Shown: positions 36,100 through 54,531 of the stretch, one piece after another
How the letters are laid out: each line of letters begins with the position of its first letter
How positions within the stretch are numbered: the first letter of the stretch is position 1
DNA from: Owenia fusiformis
Lineage: Eukaryota; Annelida; Polychaeta; Sabellida; Oweniidae
NCBI GenBank assembly: GCA_903813345.2
Contig: CAIIXF020000007.1
Span: 18,215,564-18,279,563, forward strand
Direction of reading: 5' to 3'
Length of the DNA: 64,000 nt
The notes under the pieces: generated by a model
What the model was told of the DNA's origin: nothing
Seen by the model: the letters and a program-made list of their open reading frames with translations, nothing else
The model's database searches: none
Program-made: the position numbers and the translations under genes

Positions 36100-39000
36100 T
36101 GTAGATCAGCCCATGGGACCATGATCAGCCCCACTAGTCCACTAATGGAGGATAAAAAATGATTGATATATTTGATATGCAAAATGCTCTAGCATTTAAA
36201 TGGGTCAAACAGCTACAAGAAAATGGAAATGGCAGCTGGAGGAAAATACCTCTGTATTTGTATGGTACCCTATGTAAAGATTTAACCATATTTCAATGTA
36301 ATAATGATTTTAAAAATATTGTGAATACTGATAAATTGTTAGGATTTTATAGCGAACTATTATATCTATGGAAATCAAACAATAAGTTCAAAGACAGCTC
36401 TATTTTATGGCATAATGAAAATATCAAAGCTACAGGTAAAGAATTGTATTTTCAAAGCTGGATTAAGTGTGGAATAAATTTTATATGTGATGTTTGCAAA
36501 AATGGCCAGATCATTTCTTATGATGAAATTGTTTCCTCAGTAGGCAGAAATGCTGAAACATGGATGCAATATCAAACTTTGAAACAAGCACTCAAAAGGG
36601 AGATGATATTAGAATATCAAATTGTAGCTCCAGGAGATACTTTATACTTCAATGATACAGATGTGCAGTTCTTAAATGTTCAAGATTTTAGGAAAATTTT
36701 AATAGAAAACCGGGTTTGTGAAATTGTATTCAAAAATGAGGTTTTAACAAGAAAAACCTGGCTTAATGCAAAAAATTGTACAACAGCAACAGACCTAATT
36801 ATACTACACTGGAAGATTTTACATTCAATATATCCATGTAATTATGTCACCACCAAAAGTGGTGACATATTGTTATGGTCTCCGTTTTTTTGCGACGGCG
36901 GTTGGTGGTTGGCGTCCGGCGGTTGGCGTCCGGCGTCTGTAACAATTTCTTACAACTTCCTATAACTTAACAAATACTGTTTAGACTGACTTCAATTTTT
37001 TTCTAAATCATCTACATGTTCTCAGAAGTTCAAATCTGACTTAAGATTTGACATTTGACCTTTAATGACCTTCTCAAGGTCAAAAAGGTCTTTTTTCAAC
37101 TTGCTTCACATTGACTAAATTTTTTTTCAAAATCATCTACATGTTCTCAGAAATTCAAATCAGACTTTAGATTTGACATTTGACCTTTAAATCTGACTTT
37201 AAATTTGACATTTGACCTTCAATGACCTTCTCAAGGTCAAAAAAGGTCAAAAAGGTCTGTTTTCAACTTGCTTCAAATTGACTAAATTTTTTTTTCAAAA
37301 TCATCTACATGTTCTCAGAAATTCAAATCTGACTTTAGATTTGACATTTGACCTTCAATGACCTTCTCAAGGTCAAAAAAGGTCAAAAAGGTCTGTTTTC
37401 AACTTGCTTCAAATTGACGAAATTTTTTTTTCAAAATCATCTACGTGTTCTCAGAAATTCAAATCTGACTTTAGATTTGACTTAAGATTTGACATTTGAC
37501 CTTCAATGACCTTCTCAAAGTCAAAAAAGGTCAAAAAGGTCTTTTTTCAACTTGCTTCAAATTGACTAAATTTTTTTTTCAAAATCATCTACATGTTCTC
37601 AGAAATTCAAATCTGACTTTAGATTTGACGTTTGACCTTCAATGACCTTCTCAATGTCAAAAAAGGTCAAAAAGGTATTTTTTCATCTTGCTTCAAATTG
37701 ACTAAATTTTTTTTTCATAATCATCTACATGTTCTCAGAAATTCAAATATGACTTTAGATTTGACTTTAGATTTGACATTTGACCTTCAATGACCTTCTC
37801 AAGGTAAAAAAAGGTCAAAAGGTCTGTTTTCAACTTGCTTCAAATTGACGAAAATTTTTTTTCAAAATCATCTACGTGTTCTCAGAAATTCAAATCTGAC
37901 TTTAGATTTGACTTAAGATTTGACATTTGACCTTCAATTACCTTCTCAAAGTCAAAAAAGGTCAAAAAGGTCTTTTTTCAACTTGCTTCAAATTGACTAA
38001 ATTTTTTTTTCAAAATCATCTACATGTTCTCAGAAATTCAAATATGACTTTAGATTTGACTTTTGATTTGACATTTGACCTTCAATGACCTTCTCAAGGT
38101 CAAAAAGGTCTTTTTTCAACTTGCTTCAAATTGACTAACTTTTTTTCAAAATCATCTACATGTTCTCAGAAATTCAAATCTGACTTTAGATTTGACTTAA
38201 GATTTGACATTTGACCTTCAATGACCTTCTCAAAGTCAAAAAAGGTCAAAAGGTCTGTTTTCAACTTGCTTCAAATTGACCAATTTTTTTGTTCAAAATC
38301 ATCTACATCTTTTCGGAAGTTCAAATCTGACTTTAGATTTGACCTTTGACCTTCAATGACCTTCTCAAGGTCAAAAAGGTATTTTTTCAACTTGCTTCAA
38401 ATTGACTAATTTTTTCAAAATCATCTACATGTTCTCAGAAGTTCAAATCTGACTTTAGATTTGACATTTGACCTTCAATGACCTTTTCAAGGTCAAAAAG
38501 GTCTTTTTTCAACTTGCTTCAAATTTACTTAATTTTTTTTTCAAAATCATCTACATGTTCTCAGAAGTTCAAATCTGACTTTACATTTGACATTTGACCT
38601 TCAATGACCTTCTCAATGTCAAAAAAGTCAAAGAGGTATTTTTTCAACTTGTTCAAATTGACGAATTTTTTTTTCAAAATCATCTACATGTTCTAAGAAG
38701 TTCAAATCTGACTTAAGATTTGTGTGCAACTAGTTTTAACTTGCTTCAGATTGAACAATTTCTTTTTTCAAAATCATCTACAAGATCCCAGAAGCTCAAA
38801 TCTTCAAAAACCTTCGTAAGGTCAAAAGGTATTTTCCAACTTGCTTTAAATTGACCAAATTGTTTTAGGTGGTGACATTTTGTCATGTTAATGCCTTGTC
38901 TTTTACTGCATAGATATGGTATTTTAAATTCAAGCAAATGTACAAGCTGTGATGAAATAGATAATTTAGAGCATCATTTTGTTAAATGCAAAGCAGTTGC

Positions 39001-39237
39001 TGAATTTTGGACTAAACATTTCCCAAATATAACTGCCAATCAAATATATGGAATAGGTAAAGTAAAGAATTACAAAAATATACTGATAGCAAAGTTATCT
39101 ATTCACAAATGGTATATTGAAAAATGTGTGAGTAACTTAAATACTCTTTATGAATTTGAAACCTCATCTTTGTACCATACCTGTAAATAATTATGTGAAA
39201 CTGAAATAAATTTTATCAAAAAAAAAAAAAAAAAAAA
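36100..39237 (+). mobile_element. L1-like LINE fragment (ORF2 C-terminal part), interrupted
   Basis: The frame from 36159 (with a probable one-base frameshift just upstream, where GG.KMIDI is expected) encodes sequence typical of the region after the reverse transcriptase in L1-type elements: MIDIFDMQNALAFKWVKQLQ, then WRKIP, and later RKTWLNA and WKILHSIYPCN. It stops at a 2.0-kb insertion and resumes at about 38890 with LLLHRYGILNSSKC and the Cys/His cluster CTSCDE, LEHHFVKC. AATAAA at about 39205 and a poly(A) run (39218-39237) end it. It is 5'-truncated and dead: the frame is broken by the insertion and by at least one indel. Confidence 0.82.
36844..38880 (+). mobile_element. TIR element with internal satellite array, nested in the LINE
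   Basis: The ends are ATGTCACCACC (36844-36854) and GGTGGTGACAT (38868-38878), perfect inverted repeats. The left end also forms a hairpin (GTCACCACC, loop, GTGGTGAC). An imperfect direct repeat, CATGTAAT at 36836 and CATGTTAAT at 38884, may be the target duplication. After a GC-rich stretch with GGCGTCCGGCGGTTGGCGTC, the interior (about 36985-38860) is about 14 copies of a 100-170-bp unit containing CATCTACATGTTCTCAGAA, CAAATCTGACTTTAGATTTG, TGACCTTCAATGACCTTCTC and AAGGTCAAAAAGGTC. No transposase is present. A short piece of the same left end lies at 61934-61993. Confidence 0.85.
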
Positions 39238-39732
39238 GTTCAGAAGAAAAAAGGATAAAATAATCATTGAAACATGTTACTCGCACTCAATCAAATATGA
39301 TACAAAGATTGATCTGCATTAATATTGAATCTAGAAAAAATAACGCTCTTAGAAAAAAGCATTTGAAGTTCAGATATCATAGGCCTATTAAGTAGTGCAC
39401 ACTCATGCTTGACACAGTGCAAATAACTCTTGACTCAAAAGATGGCGACACTTCTATAGAAATGAATGAATGGATTATGTGATACAAACAACTTCGCCAT
39501 CTTTCTGACATTGACAAAAACTTGATATAAAACTTGACAGATCGAATATATAATTTTTGATAATTTATTGTAAGCCTTGTTGTGGCCTGTTTGAGCTGTT
39601 TTTGGTGTCGAATAAAAATAAAGTACCTATCAATCCGTTGGAAATACTAAGAAGTCAAAAATTAAATCTTTATTTTGCCAAAGGTTGAAAATACGCATAG
39701 GCTAGTCGTCTTGAAATCTACTTCTAACTTAA
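39238..39732. other. Spacer between the LINE and the NMT promoter
   Basis: AT-rich, no supported coding or repeat feature. It is likely the distal 5' flank of the N-myristoyltransferase gene. Confidence 0.4.
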
Positions 39733-39948
39733 AAATGGCGGGAAGTATCGATGTTTGAAAATATTATATTAGGTCTTCAGTCACGTTTACAAAGAGTGTC
39801 TAAAGTAGGTCCTCGCGTTATGAAAAGTAATATTTGAAAGATTAAATTATATTTTCAAACTTTACATAGGGTCTTTAAGGGTTAGTGAAGAGTTAGTGTA
39901 GGCTGAATTTATTTTGGGCGCGTCATTATTTATTCAGTCCGAACCGTC
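39733..39948 (+). promoter_or_regulatory. Probable promoter and 5' UTR of the NMT gene
   Basis: AAAAATGGCGGGAAG at about 39730-39745 resembles a YY1/E2F site, and TTTTGGGCGCGTCA at about 39912-39925 resembles an E2F/CRE half-site combination. Both lie within 220 bp of the NMT start codon. The transcription start is not visible. This is inference from motif content and position. Confidence 0.4.
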
Positions 39949-47813
<7,865 letters not shown>

Positions 47814-49104
47814 TAGTGTATATAGGAGGATACGATCAACACTCCCAATACAATAGAATTACAATGTGCACTGCATTGTATGAGACTTCTAACATTCAGG
47901 GTCATTTAATTTCAAACAGGAAAGGTTGCAGTGAATAATGCAGACCTGCTTTATAACTTATTATGAACTAAACCAAATTCAAGATCGAGTGACAATGTAT
48001 AAGGACACTGACATAGTGATGTTTGACAAAGATCAGAGTACCTTTAATGGATGAATATTGTGAATATTGTGTAGCATTGGATTTCCAATATCTTGCAGTG
48101 AACTTGGGTTCGGGAGGGCCTCAGCTCCTGTTACATTTCCAGGCATTTAGTTAATGGTTCACTTTCAAGTTGATCTCAAACTGAGAATGTACCTGGGATG
48201 TGTTTTAGTTCAAGATTTAAAGAAAGATGGCACTTTGGTTGATATGTTGGAGAATGTCTCTGGTTTCTTTGATTGACACAATTTCAATTATGTGTCAAAT
48301 ACACTTTGTAGCTGTAGGTGTGAAGGTTTTCTGTGTAATGATTAGAAGTCTGTAATGTAGATTATAAGGTTTCTTTTTTGATCAGTTATGAAATAACTAA
48401 GCTAAATATGGCTACAGAATTAGTGAATTCTCGTGAGATGTTATATTTAGGAGTCGCAAAGAAGTGACATAGGCCTGGTGATTTTATAGTAAATAAAAAT
48501 ATGTTTGTGCAAATGCAGCTTCATCGTGAGTAAATGACAGTGATGGAGAAAATTGCTTGTATCGAAATCATTGTTAAAATAATCTGTCTGATTGTTCGTA
48601 TTTATAAGTACACCAGTGAAATATATATTTCATACTCTAAATAATTTATTAGTAGTTCCTGTAGTGGATTTAGAGTAGTATTGAATAGTATAGCTTTTTG
48701 CAAACAATTCCATTCTCAATTTTGTACAAGATTGTTTTGCATTTATCAACCACATGAATAAAATAAACTGTATAATAATGTATAAAGAAATGTTAGCTTT
48801 GTGATGCTTTAAAGGGTGATATTCTACGAGAATTTCTTGCTAATGTACCCATCCAGCTTTTATTTGAAAATTCTCCGAAAGAATTCCCATGGACATTTAT
48901 AAAGAGGGAAATATTGATTTTCTAAAGGGTGTGGATCTATTAAGGGGAAATTTTGATTTTCCAAGCCAGTGGGTTTTATTTTGAGTGAGTAAAGTGAATG
49001 TTGACTCACCTGCGGAATATGCCACATACTGCAGGTGAGTATGGTATATTCACCCATATCACAAATACCCCGAAACCATGAATATCTGACATTCTGCCTA
49101 ACAG
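47814..49104 (+). other. NMT 3' UTR and flank
   Basis: After the TAG at 47811-47813 there is no further coding evidence. The 3' UTR probably runs to the AATAAA at 48757-48762. Beyond it lies AT-rich sequence without recognised features up to the TIR element at 49105. Confidence 0.55.
48757..48762 (+). terminator. Probable NMT polyadenylation signal
   Basis: AATAAA, followed by a second overlapping AATAAA-like run (AATAAAATAAAC) and a T/G-rich stretch. It lies about 940 bp after the stop codon. Other weaker signals exist, so the choice is tentative. Confidence 0.45.
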
Positions 49105-49570
49105 TATTTCATTAGTCAATTTTTAATTGTCACGATTTTATGGCCATTTTACATAACATGCTCCAAATGCCAAGACTATACTAAAATCACCCAACATGAA
49201 CCCCAAAGTTTTACCTTTGAGGCTATTTCTAAGATAATAGGGAGTTAAAGCTTGCACTGTTTTCACAACCTAAAAGCGAACAGAAGTTATTTAAGCGATA
49301 GGTTTGTATGGGCGCTTGGTCATACATACAGGTTTGTGTTTCGATTTTATATGCAAGCTTAAACTCCCTATTGACATATTAACAACATTATAGTCATCAG
49401 ATAGTTGAAACAAATTGTTTTAACAGATATGTCAAGATATATATAAGATATCTGTGATGTAGTCAGAAAACTTCATCTGATGTGTTAAAGTTTGCCAAGA
49501 CCGGCATTTTGAGCATGTTATGTAAAATGGCCGTTAAATCGTGACCATTTGGCATAGACCAATGAAACTT
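49105..49570. mobile_element. MITE-like element with long terminal inverted repeats and a nested inverted repeat
   Basis: The left end reads TTTCATTAGTC, then GTCACGATTTTATGGCC, ATTTTACATAACATGCTC and AAATGCC. The right end is the reverse complement with a few changes (GAGCATGTTATGTAAAATGG, CCGTTAAATCGTGAC, GACCAATGAAA). Inside, GGGAGTTAAAGCTTGCA (about 49240) pairs with TGCAAGCTTAAACTCCC (about 49352), a second, inner inverted repeat. No coding capacity; the target duplication is unclear. Confidence 0.78.
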
Positions 49571-50307
49571 GGTTGAATGAAAGAACATTGAACAAGGTTC
49601 AATTGTGCCAATATGATTTTAAACCCATACTGAATGACTGGGTTATTAAGTTTGTTTGGGTTACCTTTTTTGGCTCACCCTGTGTATCATTTATTTCTAT
49701 TGGTTTATGACAATAACAACAAACAAGTTTTTTTTACTATGAAACAACTAAATAAATGATATTTTTTAACATTTTAACTATTTTACAAAACAATATATTG
49801 TAACCAGTTTTACTTTGACCTCATTATGATTTCATGACAGAAACTAACTTCCATAATAGCCTGGGGTTGTCATACCTTTATCGTCTGCAGAGTGTGATAC
49901 ATCAATGGAAAGACTGCTAAAAAGAAAGACTGCTAAATACATAAACAGGACAGAAACTCAATCTCATATTGATTAGATTGGCTATATATCAATCAAATTA
50001 CAACTTCACTATGTATTAGCAGTCACCAAAATAAAAATAAAAAAGTGTCGAAATAATCCCAGTTACAGACAGATGCAAGTAGCCTTGCCTAAGTCGGTAT
50101 TTTTTACTTATCATATCTTGAATTATTTATAGAAATCAAAATAAGTAAAAGAGACCAACTTGGGCAAGGCTAATATGCAATATAAATTACTCTTATTTAT
50201 ACTATGTACATACTATACAATATAAAGGCTATAAATAATGAGTAATGAGGGTGTCTGTTGTGAGACATACATTGTCCTCAGTTGCAAATGTGACAAATGT
50301 CACAATA

Positions 50308-50730
50308 CTGTACTCCGGGTAAATTTTGACGCTACAAAATTTCGCGATTTTTCAAAATTGCAATTTCGCGGCTATTTAATTTCGCGGATTTGAATTGATG
50401 ACATTTCGCGGATTGCACAAGTTGAATTTTTTCCTCCGGCTCTGTAAACTCTAAATTGATAATATTAATACACTTACATGCCTTTTTACATTTGCATGAG
50501 CTTAGTAAGTACATCAATTGTTAATATAAAATTGAGAACAGTACCCCATATTAATTATCGTCCAACAACACTGGTTGAAACGTTCTACACCGAACGAAAC
50601 ATATCAAAAGTCCCGGGTCAAATCCCCGGGGATTTAAAAGACAAATTTCGCGACGATAAATGTTTGCGATTTTACTACATTCGCGAACAAAGCGAAATTA
50701 AATCGCACGCAAACAATACCCGGAGTACAG
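50308..50730. mobile_element. MITE with 14-bp perfect TIRs, TA target site and TTTCGCG-rich interior
   Basis: CTGTACTCCGGGTA at the left and TACCCGGAGTACAG at the right are perfect inverted repeats, each flanked by TA. That fits a Tc1/mariner-type non-autonomous element. The interior near both ends is rich in TTTCGCG (at least four copies on the left, with CGCGAA and GCGAAAT forms on the right), and at about 50621-50636 it contains the perfect 16-bp palindrome AAATCCCCGGGGATTT. Translated frames across it are fortuitous. Confidence 0.85.
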
Positions 50731-50834
50731 TATACACTATTTTCTGATTGTCATTTTTCTGATATAGGATGGTTTGTATAAAATAAATGTCAACTGTACA
50801 TTGTACTGCACTGTACTAAATAATCTATGCTAAA

Positions 50835-51140
50835 TGTCTTTGTACTTTGCAAATTGTCTGTACGTTTTAGTCAAAATAGCACCATTGCATACTGTTTGTG
50901 CATTGTAGACCAGGGATGTACTATTGCAAAATGTCTGTTCATTGTAGTCCAGAATTGTACATTTGCAGTTGTCTGTGTTGTGACCAGGATTGTACTTTTG
51001 CAAATTGTCTGTACACCTTATTCCAGATTTGTACTGTTGCTTAGGCCAGGATTACACTGTTGCAAAATGTCTGTGCACCTATGTCAGGATTAAACTGTTG
51101 CAAAATGTCTGTGCACTCTTGGCCAGTATTACACTTGTGC
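50835..51140. repeat. Degenerate minisatellite, about 40-bp unit, about 7 copies
   Basis: Units of the form TTGCAAAATGTCTGTGCAC, then a T-rich stretch with CCAGGATTGTACT, recur about every 38-42 bp with many substitutions. The array lies between the MITE and the 3' end of the Ly6-type gene. Confidence 0.75.
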
Positions 51141-51416
51141 AGCAGATAAGTAAAAGTTGAGATCTAGCACCACATAAACAGAGATTATCTTAGTGATTGG
51201 ACGTATTGCTGTTGTATATAAGATCATATGCCTCATTCTCTTACGAAATTTGTGACAAAACACAATACAATCAACATGTATGAACACATTTTTAGAGATG
51301 TTACATCTTTGCACTATTTGGACTGACTGCTTTTCACTTGACATGATATCGTTGAATGAAAGGGCATATTAAACAATATGTATATACACAATAACAATAT
51401 GTGTTGTATCTCTGAT

Positions 51417-54028
51417 CTATAAATCAGTCCTGAATATGTATCTTATTATATACACTATGGAGATAATCCACACTATGTGTTTGCTTAGCTTCAGATTGTC
51501 TGAACCACTAAGTACAGTAAGTCTGAGAGCTTCGCTATGGTTTGAGGGGATTGCTCTATTGCAGTAGGCCTTGTTACAGCATGAGATACAGTCCTGCAAT
51601 ATAAAGTACATATATGGTAATTGTGTTGTTATCCGATGTGGGAATCAAATGAATCATTAAAGACTGATTTTAAAATGATATACAGAGTAATAAACAAGCA
51701 TTCTGTTTAAACATATTACATTAGTGTTTATTATACCATTTTATTTATACAAATTGCGTTTCAGAAATTCAGAAACAGAATATATTTTAAAGCAAAACAG
51801 ATTGCAAAATATGCATCCAAAACGTACATTCTAATAATACAAACACCATGATAATAGGATGATAATAGACAAGTTTCAATAAATCTGATCTGCATATAGA
51901 GCCATATACTTACATAAATGCCTACAACATCTGTCTCTGTGCAGCCAGCAGTATTGTGGGTACATTCAGATGCTCTGGCACATGTCTTGGTGACTGAGAT
52001 AGTTTTATGTCTGAGACTGTCATATCTGTGGTGGGTGTGACACACAGTATGATCTGAAGAAAATGTTCAAAGATCAGCATTCATACAATCTATTTCCACA
52101 GGTCATACAGCTGTATGAACAGATGAAAATTAACTAACCTCAACAATGAACGCTGAGATCGATTAAGTTCAAACAAGAAATGTTTATAGAAGTCCCAGAT
52201 AGAAGTTCAAACAATTATCGGTGAGATAAACACTCCACAAACAGTGAATATTGGCAATTAGAAACCTCAATAATGAATGGTGAGATAACCCCCAACAATG
52301 AATATGGCAACAGAAACCTTAATAATCAATGGTGAGATAAACCCCAACAATGAATATGGCAACAGAAACCTTAATAATCAATGGTAAGATAAACCCCAAC
52401 AATGAATATGGCAATAGAAACCTCAATAATGAATGGTGAGAAAAACCCCAACAATGAATATGGCAACAGAAACCTCAATAATGAATGGTGAGATAAACCC
52501 CAACAATGAATAAGGCAACAGAAACCTCAATAATGAATGGTGAGATAACCCCCAACAATGAATATGGCAACAGAAACCTTAATAATCAATGGTGAGATAA
52601 ACCCCAACAATGAATATGGCAATAGAAACCTCAATAATGAATGGTGAGAAAAACCCCAACAATGAATATGGCAACAGAAACCTCAATAATGAATGGTGAG
52701 ATAAACCCCAACAATGAATAAGGCAACAGAAACCTTAATAATGAATGGTGAGATAACCCCCAACAATGAATATGGCAACAGAAACCTTAATAATCAATGG
52801 TGAGATAAACCCCAACAATGAATATGGCAATAGAAACCTCAATAATGAATGGTGAGAAAAACCCCAACAATGAATATGGCAACAGAAACCTCAATAATGA
52901 ATGGTGAGATAAACCCCAACAATGAATAAGGCAACAGAAACCTCAATAATGAATGGTGAGATAAACCCCAACAATGAATATGGAAACAGAAACCTCAATA
53001 ATGAATGGTGAGATAAACTCCAACAATGAATATGGCAACAGAAACCTCAATAATGAATGGTGAGATAAACCCCAACAATGAATATGGCAACAGAAACCTC
53101 AATAATGAATGGTGAGATAAACCCCAACAATGAATATGGAAACAGAAACCTCAATAATGAATGTTGAGACAAACCCCAACAATGAATATGGCAATAAAAA
53201 CCTCAATAATGAATTGTGAGATAAACCCCAACAATGAATATGGTGAAATGATATGTAATAAGCTAAAAGCCACTTTCTTTTTTATCATCGATTTACAGTT
53301 TATCTTGACACAAGAACAGTACTAATGTTTTCACAATTTACCAGTTTTGGGGAAAGCAGACAATTAGGCTTGCCTGAAGCCTATAACTTATTTCCCCTCA
53401 CTTTCACACATTTACAGAGAAAACAGAGAAAGACGAGAGATTTGGCCGTAGTTATATTTTGACTTACTTTTATGGCAAGGAACATCGGGGGCCCATCTGT
53501 TGCAAGCATGGTTGTTTGCTTTTTCTGGACAGGTCCAGCATGTAATAGCTGGAAGAACAGACAGCAATGATGAGTACATAAAGCAGGTAATGCTAATATG
53601 TGGTCAACATGTCAGACCTTACACAATAGTGTATATTTCACATCATTTTTGAAATATTAATTACATACGAGATACATGTACATTGTAATGCAGCTTCTTA
53701 TATTATCTAATGATATCAATCAGTCCATGATAGCCCAATAGCCCATGTTAGCATTAGCAATCATGACAAGACAACTGACCATTTTTACTTACCTCTTCAC
53801 ATTCTACATAAAACAAATACATAAAATACTTCAATTATCTCGATTATCATAATTGTCATGGTTTGGGAAATACTCAATACAATAAAGAATTGACTTACAA
53901 TCAATCTCTTGACTGGCCTCAGGGTCATTTACAACATAAGCCCTGGCTATCTGCATCCAGCACAATGCCCCCAGTAGCACATAGCATATCTCCATATATC
54001 CACCACATCTCCTGACAGTGCAACCCAT
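51417..54028 (-). CDS. Ly6/uPAR-type three-finger protein, secreted and probably GPI-anchored (175 aa)
   Basis: Four exons on the minus strand, 53899-54028, 53468-53548, 51914-52053 and 51417-51593, join in phase at GT-AG borders and end at TAG. Residues 13-30 are a hydrophobic signal segment (EICYVLLGALCWMQIARA). The mature part opens with the CxxC finger start (ITCWTCPEK), continues through HACNRWA, VPCHK, TVCHTHH, KTCARASEC and GC, and closes with DCISCC-x4-CN, the hallmark Ly6/uPAR ending. It has twelve cysteines against the usual eight to ten. The last 20 residues are hydrophobic (HIVWIISIVYIIRYIF), as expected for a GPI signal. I do not recognise a specific ortholog. Family members bind receptors or channels (CD59, uPAR, Lynx/Quiver types); no partner can be inferred here. 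Intron 2 holds a 52-bp minisatellite. Confidence 0.9.
52257..53245. repeat. 52-bp minisatellite, about 19 copies, with higher-order periodicity
   Basis: The unit is CCCCAACAATGAATATGGCA, ACAGAAACCTCAATAATGAA, TGGTGAGATAAA. Diagnostic variants (GATAACCC, GGCAATAG, GAGAAAAACC, GAATAAGGC) recur in the same order every four units in the left two thirds, so a 208-bp higher-order unit is present about three times. It lies in intron 2 of the Ly6-type gene. The right third is more uniform. Confidence 0.93.
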
Positions 54029-54299
54029 TCTTTCTCAGTTTGTCACAGTAACACTACCTGAAACACATTTAAAATTGAATTAGAAATGTACAACAGTATT
54101 GATGTGATCTCCATCTTATATGACATGGGTCTTAGTGCGCTGTGTAGGGTAAGGGTGAACATATTACCCTATCAAACTTTTACAAGCTGCAAAATAATAG
54201 GTACCTTACTGACCAAAATATGCCCCACCTCAAATTTGCAAGAACAAAATATGTAATAAGTACTGTAGAAGTGGAAACTTTAACAATTAGGCATATACT

Positions 54300-54531
54300 C
54301 AGGGGCGTAGCCAGCTTTCAGTCAGGGAGTGCGCGTGCCAATTTTTTTTTCGATTTTCAGTCAGGGGGGGTGCGATCATGACAAAGGCAAGGCAAAATAT
54401 AAGATTTGTTTTGAATTGAAAAATTGAGCTGGAAGCTTTAAATAAAAAGCATTTCAAAGCTGTTTTCTTCTATCTAATGGTTTTATTGTATTGGTTATGG
54501 GGGTGCACCCATCCCCCTGGCTATGCCCATG
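54300..54531. mobile_element. Short dispersed repeat with GGGGCGTAGCCAG / CTGGCTATGCCC ends
   Basis: CAGGGGCGTAGCCAG at the left is roughly inverted at the right as CCCCTGGCTATGCCCATG. The interior has T- and G-runs and CATTTCAAAGCTGTTTTCTTC. A partial, oppositely oriented copy is present at 34527-34628. Non-coding; the superfamily is unknown. Confidence 0.7.
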
